DNA of 64,000 nucleotides from Myxococcales bacterium. Lineage in GTDB: Bacteria; Myxococcota_A; UBA9042; UBA3505. How positions within the stretch are numbered: position 1 is the first letter of the stretch; the number at the start of each line of letters is the position of its first letter. Location: positions 171,488 through 235,487 of the forward strand of contig PBVT01000085.1 in the NCBI GenBank assembly GCA_002728755.1. The letters run 5' to 3'. Under the pieces are notes generated by a model. That model had not been told where the DNA came from and did no database searches. It worked only from the letters and a program-made list of their open reading frames with translations. This document shows, piece by piece, positions 1-10,687 of the stretch. Made by a program: the position numbers and the translations under genes.

Positions 1-287
1 GCTGGCGCGAGGGGAAGACTGATTTTATCTCCCACCCCTCCCGTGGAGTGTTTATCTACTACGCGAGCATGGTCTGCGCCCCAGTCGAGTTGATCTCCGG
101 AATTGAGCATGGCGCGCGTCAATTCGACTGTCTCTTCTGGGATCAGCCCGTTAAGGAATATGGCCATCAGCATGGCTCCGACCTGCTCGTCACTGATCGT
201 CTGGTCGGTAACGCCCGCAACGAACTGATGGAGCTCATCGGCGCTCAGACGTTGTCCATTTCGTTTCTTTCGGAGTATTTCACGCAT
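1..287 (-). CDS. deoA: Thymidine/pyrimidine-nucleoside phosphorylase, N-terminal part (continues beyond window start)
   Basis: Absent from the ORF track because it is truncated. Reverse complement from ATG at 287 reads MREILRKKRNGQRLSADELHQFVAGVTDQTISDEQVGAMLMAIFLNGLIPEETVELTRAMLNSGDQLDW...VVDKHSTGGVGDKISLPLAP, containing the family signature DKHSTGGVGDK. Confidence 0.9.
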   Translation of the reverse strand, partial: MREILRKKRNGQRLSADELHQFVAGVTDQTISDEQVGAMLMAIFLNGLIPEETVELTRAMLNSGDQLDWGADHARVVDKHSTGGVGDKISLPLAP

Positions 288-338
288 GAATAGTCGCTCG
301 ACCCGTTTTTGACGACCTGCTGCCGTAACCGCAAGTGG

Positions 339-1514
339 TCAGAGGACTTGCCGCAGGTCATTCAGGAAGGAAGTGCCAGTGGGGACACTGACTCCAAAAT
401 TGGCAGCTACGGTCTGTCCTAGATCGGCAAAGGTCTCACGGGTTCCCAGGTCCACTCCACCTTTGAAAGCACGGCTTCCACATAAAATCGGGACGTATTC
501 CCTGGTATGGTCGGTATGGGCCATATGGGTGGGATCACAACCGTGGTCTGCGCTCAAAAGAAGCAGCCCGTTATCGCCGAGGGCATCGACCAGCTCTGGG
601 ATCGCTGCATCCAATTCTAGCAGAGCTGTCGCGTAGCCAGTGGGATTACGGCGGTGGCCGTACACCATGTCGAAGTCCACCAGATTGCAGAACACAACCC
701 CATGGTCGAGAGATTTAGTCTCGGCAATGGTTTTGGCAATGCCGTCAGTATTTCCTTCTGTATGTACGTTCTGTTCGACACCTTGATGGGCAAAGATGTC
801 TGCTATTTTTCCGATACCGATCAGGGGGATACCAGCCTTGGTGAGCTCGTCACATAGGGTGGGTTGATGGGGCAGCATCGAATAATCGTGGCGATTATAC
901 GTTCGCTGAAAACTACCGGCCTCACCGATAAACGGGCGGGCGATAATGCGTGCGATTTGGTGTTTGTCACAGATGTCTCGGGCAATTTTACACGCCGCGT
1001 AGAGCTCTTCTAGAGGGATGACGTCTTCATGGGCAGCGATTTGAAAAACAGAATCCGCGCTTGTGTAGACGATCCACTTTCCGGTGCGTATATGTTCCGG
1101 GCCGAGCTCCTCAATAATGACCGTTCCGGAAGCTGCATGATTTCCGAGGATCCCGCGTCCAGTAGCCTGTACGAAGGGCTCGATGATCTCTGCCGGAAAG
1201 CCTTCAGAGAAGACAGTGAATGCAGTGAACGTCGGGACACCGGCCATCTCCCAATGACCCGTTATGGTGTCTTTGCCCGCCGACGCTTCATTCATTTTTC
1301 CGTGGGCTCCCCGCACCTCGGTCGCCGGGTCTGTTCCTTTGATGGGCGTCAGATGCCCCAACCCGAGGCGAGCCAGGTTCGGAAGATGAATACCTCCGAC
1401 TGCATCCGCCACATGAGCGATCGTGTTGCTACCTTCGTCTCCGAAGGACGGGGCGTCCGGCATAGCGCCCACGCCCACGGAATCCATAACTAATATACAG
1501 ACTTTATCGAACAA
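339..1514 (-). CDS. deoB: Phosphopentomutase
   Basis: LFDKVCILVMDSVGVGAMPDAPSFGDEGSNT..., GKDTITGHWEMAGV, LLLLSADHGCDPTHMAHTDHTREYVPIL. Likely TTG start at 1514 rather than the ORF-track start at 1553. Confidence 0.93.
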   Translation of the reverse strand: MFDKVCILVMDSVGVGAMPDAPSFGDEGSNTIAHVADAVGGIHLPNLARLGLGHLTPIKGTDPATEVRGAHGKMNEASAGKDTITGHWEMAGVPTFTAFTVFSEGFPAEIIEPFVQATGRGILGNHAASGTVIIEELGPEHIRTGKWIVYTSADSVFQIAAHEDVIPLEELYAACKIARDICDKHQIARIIARPFIGEAGSFQRTYNRHDYSMLPHQPTLCDELTKAGIPLIGIGKIADIFAHQGVEQNVHTEGNTDGIAKTIAETKSLDHGVVFCNLVDFDMVYGHRRNPTGYATALLELDAAIPELVDALGDNGLLLLSADHGCDPTHMAHTDHTREYVPILCGSRAFKGGVDLGTRETFADLGQTVAANFGVSVPTGTSFLNDLRQVL

Positions 1515-1617
1515 TGTTCCGACTCCCCGATTGCATGAATTATAGCCCATCATGCAATCCCGAACGTACCAATCCTACCCAATAGTGTAAACCGATGCGG
1601 TTATAACCTGTAGTCAA

Positions 1618-3165
1618 TTAAAAGGATCCCAACACCCAGAGCAGCCCAATTATGGCCAAAATCATGACCAGAATGCTCAAGATAGCCATCTTTGTAGACC
1701 CCGGGCGCCCTAAAGGATCATTGGCTTCAGCTCTATCCACGATGTCCGCCAAGAGTGTCGGATCCGCCTCTCCCAATTCCCGCATGGTCTTAAGGCGCGT
1801 TTCCCGCTGAAGATGAAGCGCTACCAGGACAATCGCCAGCCAGGTCACAAGAATCCCAGCCATCATCATAAGGAGATTTCGACGACGGTTGGCGAGGTTC
1901 GTGGAGCGCAGCTGATATTCGGTGTCGTATGTGGACGTATCCGCAATAGGGTCCGGCTCCACTGGACTTACAATTCTTCGGAACAAGGTTAACGCCCGGG
2001 CCCGCTCCACCATGGTCTCACTCTCTGCCCAGGCTCCCATGGTAAGGGCAAGCTCCTCGGGAAGATTTGAGCGGGAGACGTCTTTGATGAGTCGCACTGT
2101 CGTCTCTGGTAAGGGACCATCGGGAGATGCCGTCAACCAGCTGGTTACAGAGCTGGAATCGGGCCCAGTAGCGGTCTCCGAGCAGCTGATCGCCGTGGGG
2201 CTATTTGGTGCGAACGAAAGACTGGTGCGTACTTCTACCGGGCTACCATCGGCCGGAAGCTCTATATGGCGAACCCCGATTGCGGCCTGACCGATGAAGA
2301 GGGTGCAATATAATGTCTTCGCTGTGCTTATTGGCGAACCGGGGAGTGGATATCGGTGTACAAGCAGTTCCAGATCTCGGCCATCCAGATGACCATTGAT
2401 TTGGAATGCGTTGGCATCCTGTCGTGTAAAATTAAATGTGTGGGCGTATTTTTCCCCCTCGGATTCGATCAATATTTCGGTGGATCCGGATAGAACTTCA
2501 CTCTTGATCGGTGCGCGATAGAGTCCCAGCGGAGTGGGTTTCAACTCCTGTAGATTTGAATCCCGATCACGAATGAAGACGGCATCCACCGGTATGGTTT
2601 CTACATCGATACCATCTCGATGAATCCAGATGATGAGGTGCGGGTCGGGTGCTCTTGGGTTGTAGGTGCCATGTTCCGGTATGGCGACCACTCGGAAGGG
2701 AAAGAACTCATTCTTGGAAGACTTATGTATATCGCCGGAGGCCACATTCCAGTGCTTATGTTCGCTCGTGATCGGATACGCGGGCTGTGAGTTCAGAGAA
2801 ACAAAATGTCGCCCCCAACCTTTCGCTTCGATACAAATCGAATTGGGTAGGGATCCTTTTGGTGCGGTTAATTCAAGAACCGTGCTCTCAGCAGGAATAT
2901 GTGGGTTCTGCGCTGTAGTCGTTGGTTCACAGCCGGACAACTGTATGGATTCCCCCGTCTTCGTTTGCCAGCCAAGAATACGGACAGGGTGGGTCTGGTC
3001 CGTGATCCGGTGGGGCCATTGCAGAATATGGACTTTGTACGGTGGAGGGCTCAGAGATAGGCCCAGGATGTTTGCGCCGATGAAAAAGGCGATGAGACCC
3101 GTGCATACAAGAAAAATCTTGAAGAACGATATGGAGGCGAAGCGCCTTTGTCGTGGTTCGACCAT
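1618..3165 (-). CDS. Hypothetical protein anchored by N- and C-terminal TM helices
   Basis: 515 aa ORF; hydrophobic segments near the N-terminus (FFKIFLVCTGLIAFFIGANILGL) and C-terminus (MMMAGILVTWLAIVLVALHL; MAILSILVMILAIIGLLWVLG). Confidence 0.7.
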   Translation of the reverse strand: MVEPRQRRFASISFFKIFLVCTGLIAFFIGANILGLSLSPPPYKVHILQWPHRITDQTHPVRILGWQTKTGESIQLSGCEPTTTAQNPHIPAESTVLELTAPKGSLPNSICIEAKGWGRHFVSLNSQPAYPITSEHKHWNVASGDIHKSSKNEFFPFRVVAIPEHGTYNPRAPDPHLIIWIHRDGIDVETIPVDAVFIRDRDSNLQELKPTPLGLYRAPIKSEVLSGSTEILIESEGEKYAHTFNFTRQDANAFQINGHLDGRDLELLVHRYPLPGSPISTAKTLYCTLFIGQAAIGVRHIELPADGSPVEVRTSLSFAPNSPTAISCSETATGPDSSSVTSWLTASPDGPLPETTVRLIKDVSRSNLPEELALTMGAWAESETMVERARALTLFRRIVSPVEPDPIADTSTYDTEYQLRSTNLANRRRNLLMMMAGILVTWLAIVLVALHLQRETRLKTMRELGEADPTLLADIVDRAEANDPLGRPGSTKMAILSILVMILAIIGLLWVLGSF

Positions 3166-3232
3166 ACCCTCAATTTGTCAGGCTATGGGCGACTCACGCA
3201 AGTCGCGGGTTCGGCTTCGTTCTCGGCGGGTT

Positions 3233-4594
3233 CTATAAACTACGATTAACCGGGGTAACAGCGGTAATCTTTTGTAGCTCATCCATTAGCTGGAGGATGG
3301 CCATATCAAACGCGTCTCGATCCTGTTTCGGGACTTGAGCGATCGCGCGGCCGTCGTACTCAAGAGGATTCAGAGTTCGGTTTCCCTTCTTCAGGGCAAA
3401 GTGGAGGTGGGGGCCTGTGGCACGACCCGTTGCTCCTACGAAACCGATGATCTGACCTTGTTTCACCTTTTGGCCCACGCGCAGACGCGAGGCGTATCGG
3501 TGGAGATGCGCGTAGTAGGTTTTGTAACCCGAGGAATGACGGACAACCACAAGGTTTCCGCTCGGTCCTCGACGACGTTTCCAGACGACTTCGCCATCGC
3601 CAACGGTCCAGACGGGTGTTCCAAGGGGTGCAGCATAATCGATAGCAAGATGTTGCTTATATTTGTGAAGCACCGGGTGGTAGCGTCGCTCCTGATAGCC
3701 AGAGCTTACCCGGGTAAACTGGAGTGGGCTACGAAGGAAATCTCGTTGTACCGAGGACCCATCCGCCTTGTAGTAGTTGGAAATATCGTTGCCGGTACCA
3801 TGGTGGAATAATTGCAGAGTGTTGAACTTACCCTGGTATTCCAATGCTTTGATCGGACCATATCGGAAGAAGCGTCCATCTACGAGCTCTTTGGTACCGA
3901 TAAAACGAACGACATCCCCCGTACGGACATCTTCATAGAAGCGCAGGTCGAAGGACAAGAGTTTGATCAGATGAGAAGCCAACTTGGGATCCTCGACACA
4001 ACGAGCCAGCGACTCATAGAGGGTCCCATCGACCAGGCATCCGATGCGCAGAGGTTGCTTTTCGATCGGCACATCGACTTTTTCTGCGAGATAGCGCGTC
4101 CCATCTTTGGATAGCTTCGCTTCGTATAGCTCAATCGGGCTTCGCTTATATTGTAATCGTAGGATCTTGCCTTCCTGGTTCAGGTCGACGCGGTACGTGT
4201 CACCAATAAGACTGCGTCGAAAATCAACCAGAGGATCGAGGGCCGCAATCACGGGTCGATACTGTTCCGGGATAATCTTCGCGTCGGCCAGTTTACGTCC
4301 AAGAATCTCCCCACTCTGGATAGAACCCTTCAGAACGCGGGCGGCAATGCGGTCGAGTTTCTTACGTTGGGGGGATTCTTCTTCTGGTTGCGTGGTTGGC
4401 GTAGTTGGTTGGTTCTCTAATGGGCTGAGGCTGCGTTCGGGTACATATTCCACAACCTCTGGTGCGGAGTCGTATACAAAGACCCAATAATTCGTTGCCA
4501 GGATTGCTCCGATGAACAACGGCATCAGAATTTTTTGACCGATCCCTTTTCTGCGGGACTTTCGGCTATTCAAATAGGAATTGCGGTACGCCAC
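3233..4594 (-). CDS. M23 family metallopeptidase (LytM/murein endopeptidase type)
   Basis: HLAIDYAAPLGTPVWTVGDGEVVWKRR...YKTYYAHLHRY...GQIIGFVGATGRATGPHLHFALKKG; N-terminal TM. Confidence 0.92.
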   Translation of the reverse strand: MAYRNSYLNSRKSRRKGIGQKILMPLFIGAILATNYWVFVYDSAPEVVEYVPERSLSPLENQPTTPTTQPEEESPQRKKLDRIAARVLKGSIQSGEILGRKLADAKIIPEQYRPVIAALDPLVDFRRSLIGDTYRVDLNQEGKILRLQYKRSPIELYEAKLSKDGTRYLAEKVDVPIEKQPLRIGCLVDGTLYESLARCVEDPKLASHLIKLLSFDLRFYEDVRTGDVVRFIGTKELVDGRFFRYGPIKALEYQGKFNTLQLFHHGTGNDISNYYKADGSSVQRDFLRSPLQFTRVSSGYQERRYHPVLHKYKQHLAIDYAAPLGTPVWTVGDGEVVWKRRRGPSGNLVVVRHSSGYKTYYAHLHRYASRLRVGQKVKQGQIIGFVGATGRATGPHLHFALKKGNRTLNPLEYDGRAIAQVPKQDRDAFDMAILQLMDELQKITAVTPVNRSL

Positions 4595-4919
4595 GGAGCC
4601 ACCTCGTATTTGTTTCCCCCGGTCTTATCTCGCGCCATTGCACGAAGATCGCCACGACCAGGGCGAATCCTGTACCACGCGTGTAGTTACCTGGTCAACG
4701 TGATGCACCAGTATCCTTCTATTTTTAAGGCGGAATCCTAATTCTGAGCTTCGAGGTTTGGCCAGATCGGCTGGTCAAAAAGGAGGCTTTGTAAAATTGT
4801 AATCCCAACCCGAAGACCCATGGGAATCATGCATTTGTTGCAACGATACGCTGGCTCTTGGTAAGTGAACCATTCCAGATCCATGGTGCGCTGGAGAAGT
4901 GTGCCTTGCAGGGGTCCGA

Positions 4920-7430
4920 ATGAGCGAAGCGATAGTCCAAGAAAACCTGATGCCGGAGACGCAACCGATTCCTATTATGAATCGTGGTCTCCTGGAAGGC
5001 CCAGAAGTGTCGAAGCGAAAGCAGGCACCCTGGCTATATGTCCTGGTCGCTCTACTTGGTTTTGGAATATTTTTTCCGTCACTGGGCTCCTTTGGTCTCT
5101 GGGATCCATGGGAAACCCATTATGGGGAAGTGACACGAAATATTGTTGAGACCCGTGATTGGATCGCACTGAAGTGGGGTTATACAGCGACGAGGAACAC
5201 CAAGACAGACCCACATGTGAAGTGGGCACACCATAATGAAACCTGGAAGTTTATGAGTAAACCGATACTCATCTTCTGGTCGCAGGCGTTGAGTGTGAAG
5301 CTGTTCGGGTATTCGGAATGGTCCTTCCGGTTCCCTATGGCGCTCCTGGCCTGGCTGGTGATGATCACCGGCTTTCATGTGCTCCGAACCGTGACCCAGG
5401 ATAACCGTCTTGCGTTCCTGGGGTCGGTCGTCGTTGCAACCTGCCCGCAATTTTATTTTATATCGCGCCAGGCACAGACAGATATGCCCTTTGTCGGGAC
5501 GATGTCTCTGGGGATGTTTATGTTCCTATTGGCCCTGTTCAGACCCAGGGAGCGTATATCCGATCGAAGATTTGTTTGGCGGGCCATTACAACGGTTCTA
5601 CTACTCAGTCTTATGATTTTCCCGCAGGTCGCGGTGCTGGTGTCGGATGTTCCGAATGGCGGGGCTACGACCGCCTTTATTGTTGGCCTGATGGGTGGGG
5701 GCGTGATCTTGAGCATTGTGGCTCCCATCCTTACCCATTCCAAGATTCACGGTCGCTTCGAGGATAACTTCAAGGACCGATGGTATCGACAGCTCAACCT
5801 CTATCTCTTCTACGCCTTTATCGGCTTGGCGACCCTGGCGAAAGGTCTGTTGGGTTTCGCGCTCCCGGGAGCCATTATCTTTACGTTCATTCTGATTACG
5901 TGGAATTGGCGCTTGCTTATGAACGTCGCGCTCATTCGCGGTACGTTGATCTTCCTCGCCGTCGCCTCGCCCTGGTACGCAGGCATGTTCCTGGTCTACG
6001 GCAACGACTTCTTCAAACGCTTTATTATTCACGACCACATCAACCGCTTCTCGAGCGGAGTGCACCAGGTTGATACCGGACTTTTCGAGCATTTCATCAA
6101 ATGGCTCGGAATCGGCATGTTCCCCTGGTCGATCTTTATCCCGGTTGTTCTGATATCGCTGTTCACGTTGCGCCGTATCCCCAAGGACGCCGAAGGTCAG
6201 TTCAAGTTATTCCTCTTTATTTGGACCTTTGTGGCGTACATCTTGTTCACGAAGGCGAGTACGAAGTTTCACCATTATATCTTCCCGGCCCTCGTTCCCC
6301 TGGCGTTATTGGTGGGGCTATGGCTTCGAGACGTACCGAATATGTCATCCCGCGCGGTACGCCTTGCGGCGATCGTTGGTCTTGGGTTTACCGTTTCAAT
6401 GGGGTGGACCATCTATGAGGACAAGCAGGTCTTGCGAAACCTTATGACCTACAAATACGATCGCAAGCTGCCCAACAGTCTACCGGTGGATCCGGATGCG
6501 CCGGTGACATGTAAGAAGTGGGCACCAAAAGATAAAGACGGGCATACCTTCTGTCAGGACACGGATACAGCAAAAGTTACGTGGAAAGAGAGTCTCTTCT
6601 TCCACAAAACACCCCCCTTGACCCGAACCTTATTGACCACCCATTGGGGTCATTATCCGAATGTGGTCCTACGGGTTGTTATTGGGGTTTTGGCCGGGCT
6701 GTTGTTGTGGCTCATTATCGCAAATAGTGGAGTTTTGACTCTGGGCATTCGTTGGTTGGGTATAGGGCTAGTTGCGATCTCAGCTCTGCATCTGACCGTA
6801 TGGTCCCTCAATGTCTATATGCCGATGTTGTCACCATCCTGGTCGCAACGAGATATTTTCGAATCCTATTTCAAAAGTTGTGATTTGAAGGAAAACCCAC
6901 CGGGGCTCAACAACGAGTACGAACCGTTTGTTTGCAAAATAGGCTTATGCTCCATCGCGGATTGGACTGGGGCCCGGCAAAAGAGAGAGTGTACGGAAGA
7001 CATCGTGGCCTGGTTGTTTACGTGGCGAGGGGAGACCTTCTATGGAAACAACACGGCAATACCGGTTCTCAAGAAGAAGGACACCAAGACCTATCTGGCA
7101 GAAATGAATGACGGTTGTACCTTCTATGCGATTCTGGAAGACCACCAGAAGAGCGCTTTCGGACAACATCTCAAGCGGTATAGCCGGGAGTTGGGGCGTG
7201 AAGGAAAGGCACCCTTTGATAGAATTGAAGACTGGAACATTACCCTGGAGCATGGGGAGAGCCCCTTCTTTGTTTTGATGCGGGCCGAGCCTGTTCCGAA
7301 GACGCTTCGTGTACCCCTGCCTGTCGCACAGGTATTTCCAGGGACTTATTATCTACCGATGAAGTCGCCTTTTGAGATCTGTGGAGCCCGTTCAGACACC
7401 AATTCCTGTGACGCAATGGCCAAACGATGA
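4920..7430 (+). CDS. ArnT/PMT-like membrane glycosyltransferase (GT39/GT83 type)
   Basis: Multi-TM; FGLWDPWETHYGEVTRNIVETRDWIALKWGY near N-terminus, typical of ArnT-like enzymes. ATG at 4920 preferred over the upstream start. Confidence 0.8.
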   Translation: MSEAIVQENLMPETQPIPIMNRGLLEGPEVSKRKQAPWLYVLVALLGFGIFFPSLGSFGLWDPWETHYGEVTRNIVETRDWIALKWGYTATRNTKTDPHVKWAHHNETWKFMSKPILIFWSQALSVKLFGYSEWSFRFPMALLAWLVMITGFHVLRTVTQDNRLAFLGSVVVATCPQFYFISRQAQTDMPFVGTMSLGMFMFLLALFRPRERISDRRFVWRAITTVLLLSLMIFPQVAVLVSDVPNGGATTAFIVGLMGGGVILSIVAPILTHSKIHGRFEDNFKDRWYRQLNLYLFYAFIGLATLAKGLLGFALPGAIIFTFILITWNWRLLMNVALIRGTLIFLAVASPWYAGMFLVYGNDFFKRFIIHDHINRFSSGVHQVDTGLFEHFIKWLGIGMFPWSIFIPVVLISLFTLRRIPKDAEGQFKLFLFIWTFVAYILFTKASTKFHHYIFPALVPLALLVGLWLRDVPNMSSRAVRLAAIVGLGFTVSMGWTIYEDKQVLRNLMTYKYDRKLPNSLPVDPDAPVTCKKWAPKDKDGHTFCQDTDTAKVTWKESLFFHKTPPLTRTLLTTHWGHYPNVVLRVVIGVLAGLLLWLIIANSGVLTLGIRWLGIGLVAISALHLTVWSLNVYMPMLSPSWSQRDIFESYFKSCDLKENPPGLNNEYEPFVCKIGLCSIADWTGARQKRECTEDIVAWLFTWRGETFYGNNTAIPVLKKKDTKTYLAEMNDGCTFYAILEDHQKSAFGQHLKRYSRELGREGKAPFDRIEDWNITLEHGESPFFVLMRAEPVPKTLRVPLPVAQVFPGTYYLPMKSPFEICGARSDTNSCDAMAKR

Positions 7431-7801
7431 TGTTACGGCGTTGCAACAAGCGGTCCCATACCCGGGTTATTGGTATATGTTTCGGACTCGTGTTGATGCT
7501 TGCCGGTGGCTGCGGAGTGATTCGTTCACAGACGGTGATCAATAGGGCGGCTCTCCAGGAACAGGAGCTTATAGAGTCGAAGGTTCGCAACTACGCCGCC
7601 TATGAGTTTGCCCTCGGTTCAGCGTATCTGAAACGAGCTCGACTGGCGGTTGGCCATTCGGACCATGTTGGAGCTCGGCAGTTGGCACGGTTGGCCAGTG
7701 AGGCATTTAAGAAGGCGAAGGCTGTAGCGGCCGAACATAAAGCCCGCCTCAATTTCCAACCCTATCGGGTCGACTGGGATAAGCCGGTGGGGCAGAAATG
7801 A
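7427..7801 (+). CDS. Small lipoprotein, DUF4398-like helical repeat
   Basis: Lipobox LMLAGGCG then YAAYEFALGSAYLKRARLAVGHSDHVGARQLARLASEAFKKAKAVAAEHK. Confidence 0.6.
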   Translation: MMLRRCNKRSHTRVIGICFGLVLMLAGGCGVIRSQTVINRAALQEQELIESKVRNYAAYEFALGSAYLKRARLAVGHSDHVGARQLARLASEAFKKAKAVAAEHKARLNFQPYRVDWDKPVGQK

Positions 7802-8730
7802 CGGCTTATACGCGTATAGGGGCCCTGATTCTGGCGTTCGGGATACTGATTGGATGTGCGTCCTCTGGCGAATTAGAGCGTCTGGAGCGAGGGGTTCGGG
7901 TACGCCTCACGCGAGTGGAATCTCGAGCCTACTTTTGCGCTCCCCGTGCTTTAGCAGAAGGGCGTGCGGAGTTGGCCTATGCTTTGCGCCTGCGCGATTG
8001 GGGAGATAAGGGCGAGTCCGAACGTCGGCTGGTTCGTGCAAAACAGCTCCTGGATATCGCATGGGAACGCTCCACGGCGGAAGCGTGTGAGGGCGATCGT
8101 GACGACGATGGAATCGTCGACAGTATGGATATGTGTCCGGATCAAGCGGAGTCTTTCAACGAGATCAATGATACGGATGGTTGCCCGGAAACCGATAGCG
8201 ACGGGGATGGCGTCGATGATGCTATAGACCGCTGTCCGGGCATATGGGGGGCCCCTTCCAGTGGAGGCTGTCCTGCAGGTGATAGAGACGCGGATGGTGT
8301 TCCCGATGGTAGCGATGAATGTCCCGAGACAGCTGGACCCAAAGCGTACGATGGTTGCCCGTATCGTTATGTTCTGCAGGAAGATGGGCGTCTCATTACT
8401 CGACGTAAGATCCAGTTCCATCGACGGCGGGTGAAGGTGGCTCAAAAATCCTATCGGGTACTCAATGATATCGTCTCCTACCTCCGAACCCATTCCGATA
8501 TTCAGTTACGAATTGAAAGCCATACGGACAGCAATGGGGCAGCGAGCCGAAACCGCAGGTTGTCAGAACGCCGAGCGCAGGCGGTTCGCGGGTATCTGGT
8601 GCGGAAAGGGATCGCCCCCGACCGATTGCGTGCGGTTGGTTTTGGGGAGAGCCAACCCCTATACGATAATTCCACGGCATCGGGTCGTAAGAAGAATAAC
8701 AGGCTCGAGTTCGTCATATTGACGGACTGA
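7798..8730 (+). CDS. OmpA family lipoprotein with thrombospondin type-3 repeats
   Basis: Lipobox ILIGCASS; DRDDDGIVDSMDMCPDQAE.., DSDGDGVDDAIDRCPG.., DRDADGVPDGSDECPE; C-terminal OmpA domain (LRIESHTDSNGAASRNRRLSERRAQAVRGYLV..GFGESQPL). Confidence 0.92.
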   Translation: MTAYTRIGALILAFGILIGCASSGELERLERGVRVRLTRVESRAYFCAPRALAEGRAELAYALRLRDWGDKGESERRLVRAKQLLDIAWERSTAEACEGDRDDDGIVDSMDMCPDQAESFNEINDTDGCPETDSDGDGVDDAIDRCPGIWGAPSSGGCPAGDRDADGVPDGSDECPETAGPKAYDGCPYRYVLQEDGRLITRRKIQFHRRRVKVAQKSYRVLNDIVSYLRTHSDIQLRIESHTDSNGAASRNRRLSERRAQAVRGYLVRKGIAPDRLRAVGFGESQPLYDNSTASGRKKNNRLEFVILTD

Positions 8731-8757
8731 CGGTATTCGGAAGGACGACGGCAGATC

Positions 8758-9564
8758 ATGATCTGGGTTTGGATTTGTATTGCAGCGGTAATCCAGGGCA
8801 TTACCGAATTCCTTCCGGTCTCCAGTAGCGGACACCTCCGTATTGTCAGCGAGTTGTTTTCCCCGGTCTCTCCCGACACGGGGACGGATGTAATGTTGCA
8901 TCTGGCCACCTTATTATCTGTTGTATGGGTGTTCCGAATTCAGCTGAAGAAAACCCTGACCGTACCGTCCGAGCAGGACACGGACCGGGTTCCGCCAACA
9001 CGTTTTCTTGGTTGGGTGATCCTGGCGACTGTTCCTGTTGGGGTGGTGGGAATGGTCTTTGGAGACCGTCTAGAGGCTGCCAGCACAGGTCTAGGTTTTC
9101 TCGCCGCAACCTATCTGGGTAATGCCCTCATTTTGTGGCTGGCTCATCGTGCAAGCCGACGTGAAAACCGCCTCACTCTGAAGGATTTCACCTGGTTGTT
9201 TGCGCTGTTGATCGGATTGGCACAGGCTGTCGCCGTAACCCGGGGCATAAGCCGGTCGGGCTCTACGATTACAATGGCACTTATTCTCGGATTCGAGATC
9301 GAGGCGGCAGCGTTCTTTTCATTTATGATCGCCATTCCAGCGATCCTCGGTGCTGTTGCCGTAAAGATCGGTCCTGTTGTGATGGGTTCCGAATCGCTTT
9401 CCGTAGCATTGGGCCCCATGGCTCTTGGATTTGGTTTGGCATTCATCGTTGGTGTGGGGGCATTGAAAGTGCTTCTTGCCTCTGCTAGAAGGGCAATCTG
9501 GTGGCCCTACGTTCTCTATTCCCTGGGGCTCTCAATCCTGTGTCTGGGATTGCGAGTGGGGTAA
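8758..9564 (+). CDS. uppP: Undecaprenyl-diphosphatase
   Basis: AAVIQGITEFLPVSSSGHLRIV and AVTRGISRSGSTITMAL are UppP/BacA signatures. Confidence 0.95.
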   Translation: MIWVWICIAAVIQGITEFLPVSSSGHLRIVSELFSPVSPDTGTDVMLHLATLLSVVWVFRIQLKKTLTVPSEQDTDRVPPTRFLGWVILATVPVGVVGMVFGDRLEAASTGLGFLAATYLGNALILWLAHRASRRENRLTLKDFTWLFALLIGLAQAVAVTRGISRSGSTITMALILGFEIEAAAFFSFMIAIPAILGAVAVKIGPVVMGSESLSVALGPMALGFGLAFIVGVGALKVLLASARRAIWWPYVLYSLGLSILCLGLRVG

Positions 9565-9604
9565 TGAGAATCGAACGACCAGGCCAATTTCGGAGTGTTC
9601 GACA

Positions 9605-10687
9605 ATGAAGATTGTAGCGGTTGTCATGGCGGGTGGACAGGGCACGCGGTTTTGGCCGTTGAGTCGGAAACATCAGCCCAAACAGCTTCTTCACCTCCTG
9701 GGTGAAGAGTCGATGCTGGCTCGTACGATTCGTCGTCTGAAGCCATTGATGCCCGTTGAGAATATTCTTGTGGTCACCGGTCGTGGCATCCTTGATGCCG
9801 TGCGAGAAGAGCTTCCAGACCTACCCGTTGAGAATATTCTGGCGGAACCGCAGGGGAGAAATACAGCGCCATGCGTGGCCTGGGCGTCGGCCGTTGTTCG
9901 TGACCGTTGGGGTGCAGATACGGTGATTGCGACGCTACCGGCCGACCACTATATCGGTGATGAGGATGGCTTCCGAGCGGTCTGTGAGAGCGCATGTGCC
10001 TATGCCGAACGTGGAGATATCGTGACCCTTGGGATTACGCCAAGTCATCCCGAGACTGGATACGGCTATCTGCAATTCGGAGAGGACTGTACACCGATTG
10101 ACGGCGTCTCTCATCGGGCACGAAAATTGGAAGCGTTCGTTGAAAAACCATCCCTGGATGTCGCCACCTCGTATCTTCAGGCGGGTAATTACCTCTGGAA
10201 TAGCGGGATGTTCTTCTTTCGAGCCGATGTGATTCTCGACGAGTTTCGGGCTCATCTTCCGGATGTTCTCGATCAGATTGAGCGAGTTTCTGCGGCCGCC
10301 CCTGAACACGCGGAGGCGGTGCTGGAAGATGCCTACCAGCAGTGCACGTCGATCTCTATAGATCATGGGATCATGGAGCATAGCAGTCGTTTGGCCACGA
10401 TCCCGGCCTCCTTCGGCTGGAGCGATGTGGGCAACTGGAGGGCCTTATTGGATCTTCGGGAGGAAGGAAACGATAGCTTTGAGCTGGGGAGTGTTGTATC
10501 AGAGGATACCAGCGAGAGCGTCCTGGTGGCCGATGAAGGGGTAACCCTGGTTGCTTTGGGGCTGAGAGGTATGACTGTGGTCGCTTGTGGAGATGTCACT
10601 CTTGCCCTTCCAACAGATCGGGCTCAGGAAGTTCGTCAGTTGGTAGAACTCTTGGATAAAAGTGGTCGCAGTGACCTTATAGATTGA
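9605..10687 (+). CDS. manC: Mannose-1-phosphate guanylyltransferase
   Basis: MKIVAVVMAGGQGTRFWPLSRKHQPKQLLHLLGEESML; NILAEPQGRNTAPCVAWA; SIDHGIMEHS; FGWSDVGNWRAL. Start at 9605 preferred over 9476. Confidence 0.93.
   Translation: MKIVAVVMAGGQGTRFWPLSRKHQPKQLLHLLGEESMLARTIRRLKPLMPVENILVVTGRGILDAVREELPDLPVENILAEPQGRNTAPCVAWASAVVRDRWGADTVIATLPADHYIGDEDGFRAVCESACAYAERGDIVTLGITPSHPETGYGYLQFGEDCTPIDGVSHRARKLEAFVEKPSLDVATSYLQAGNYLWNSGMFFFRADVILDEFRAHLPDVLDQIERVSAAAPEHAEAVLEDAYQQCTSISIDHGIMEHSSRLATIPASFGWSDVGNWRALLDLREEGNDSFELGSVVSEDTSESVLVADEGVTLVALGLRGMTVVACGDVTLALPTDRAQEVRQLVELLDKSGRSDLID

Noticed and set aside
4595-4919. Intergenic region searched for tRNA or ncRNA
   Set aside because: No cloverleaf or convincing hairpin with T-tract; only a weak 7-bp stem (TGGCCAG/CTGGTCA).
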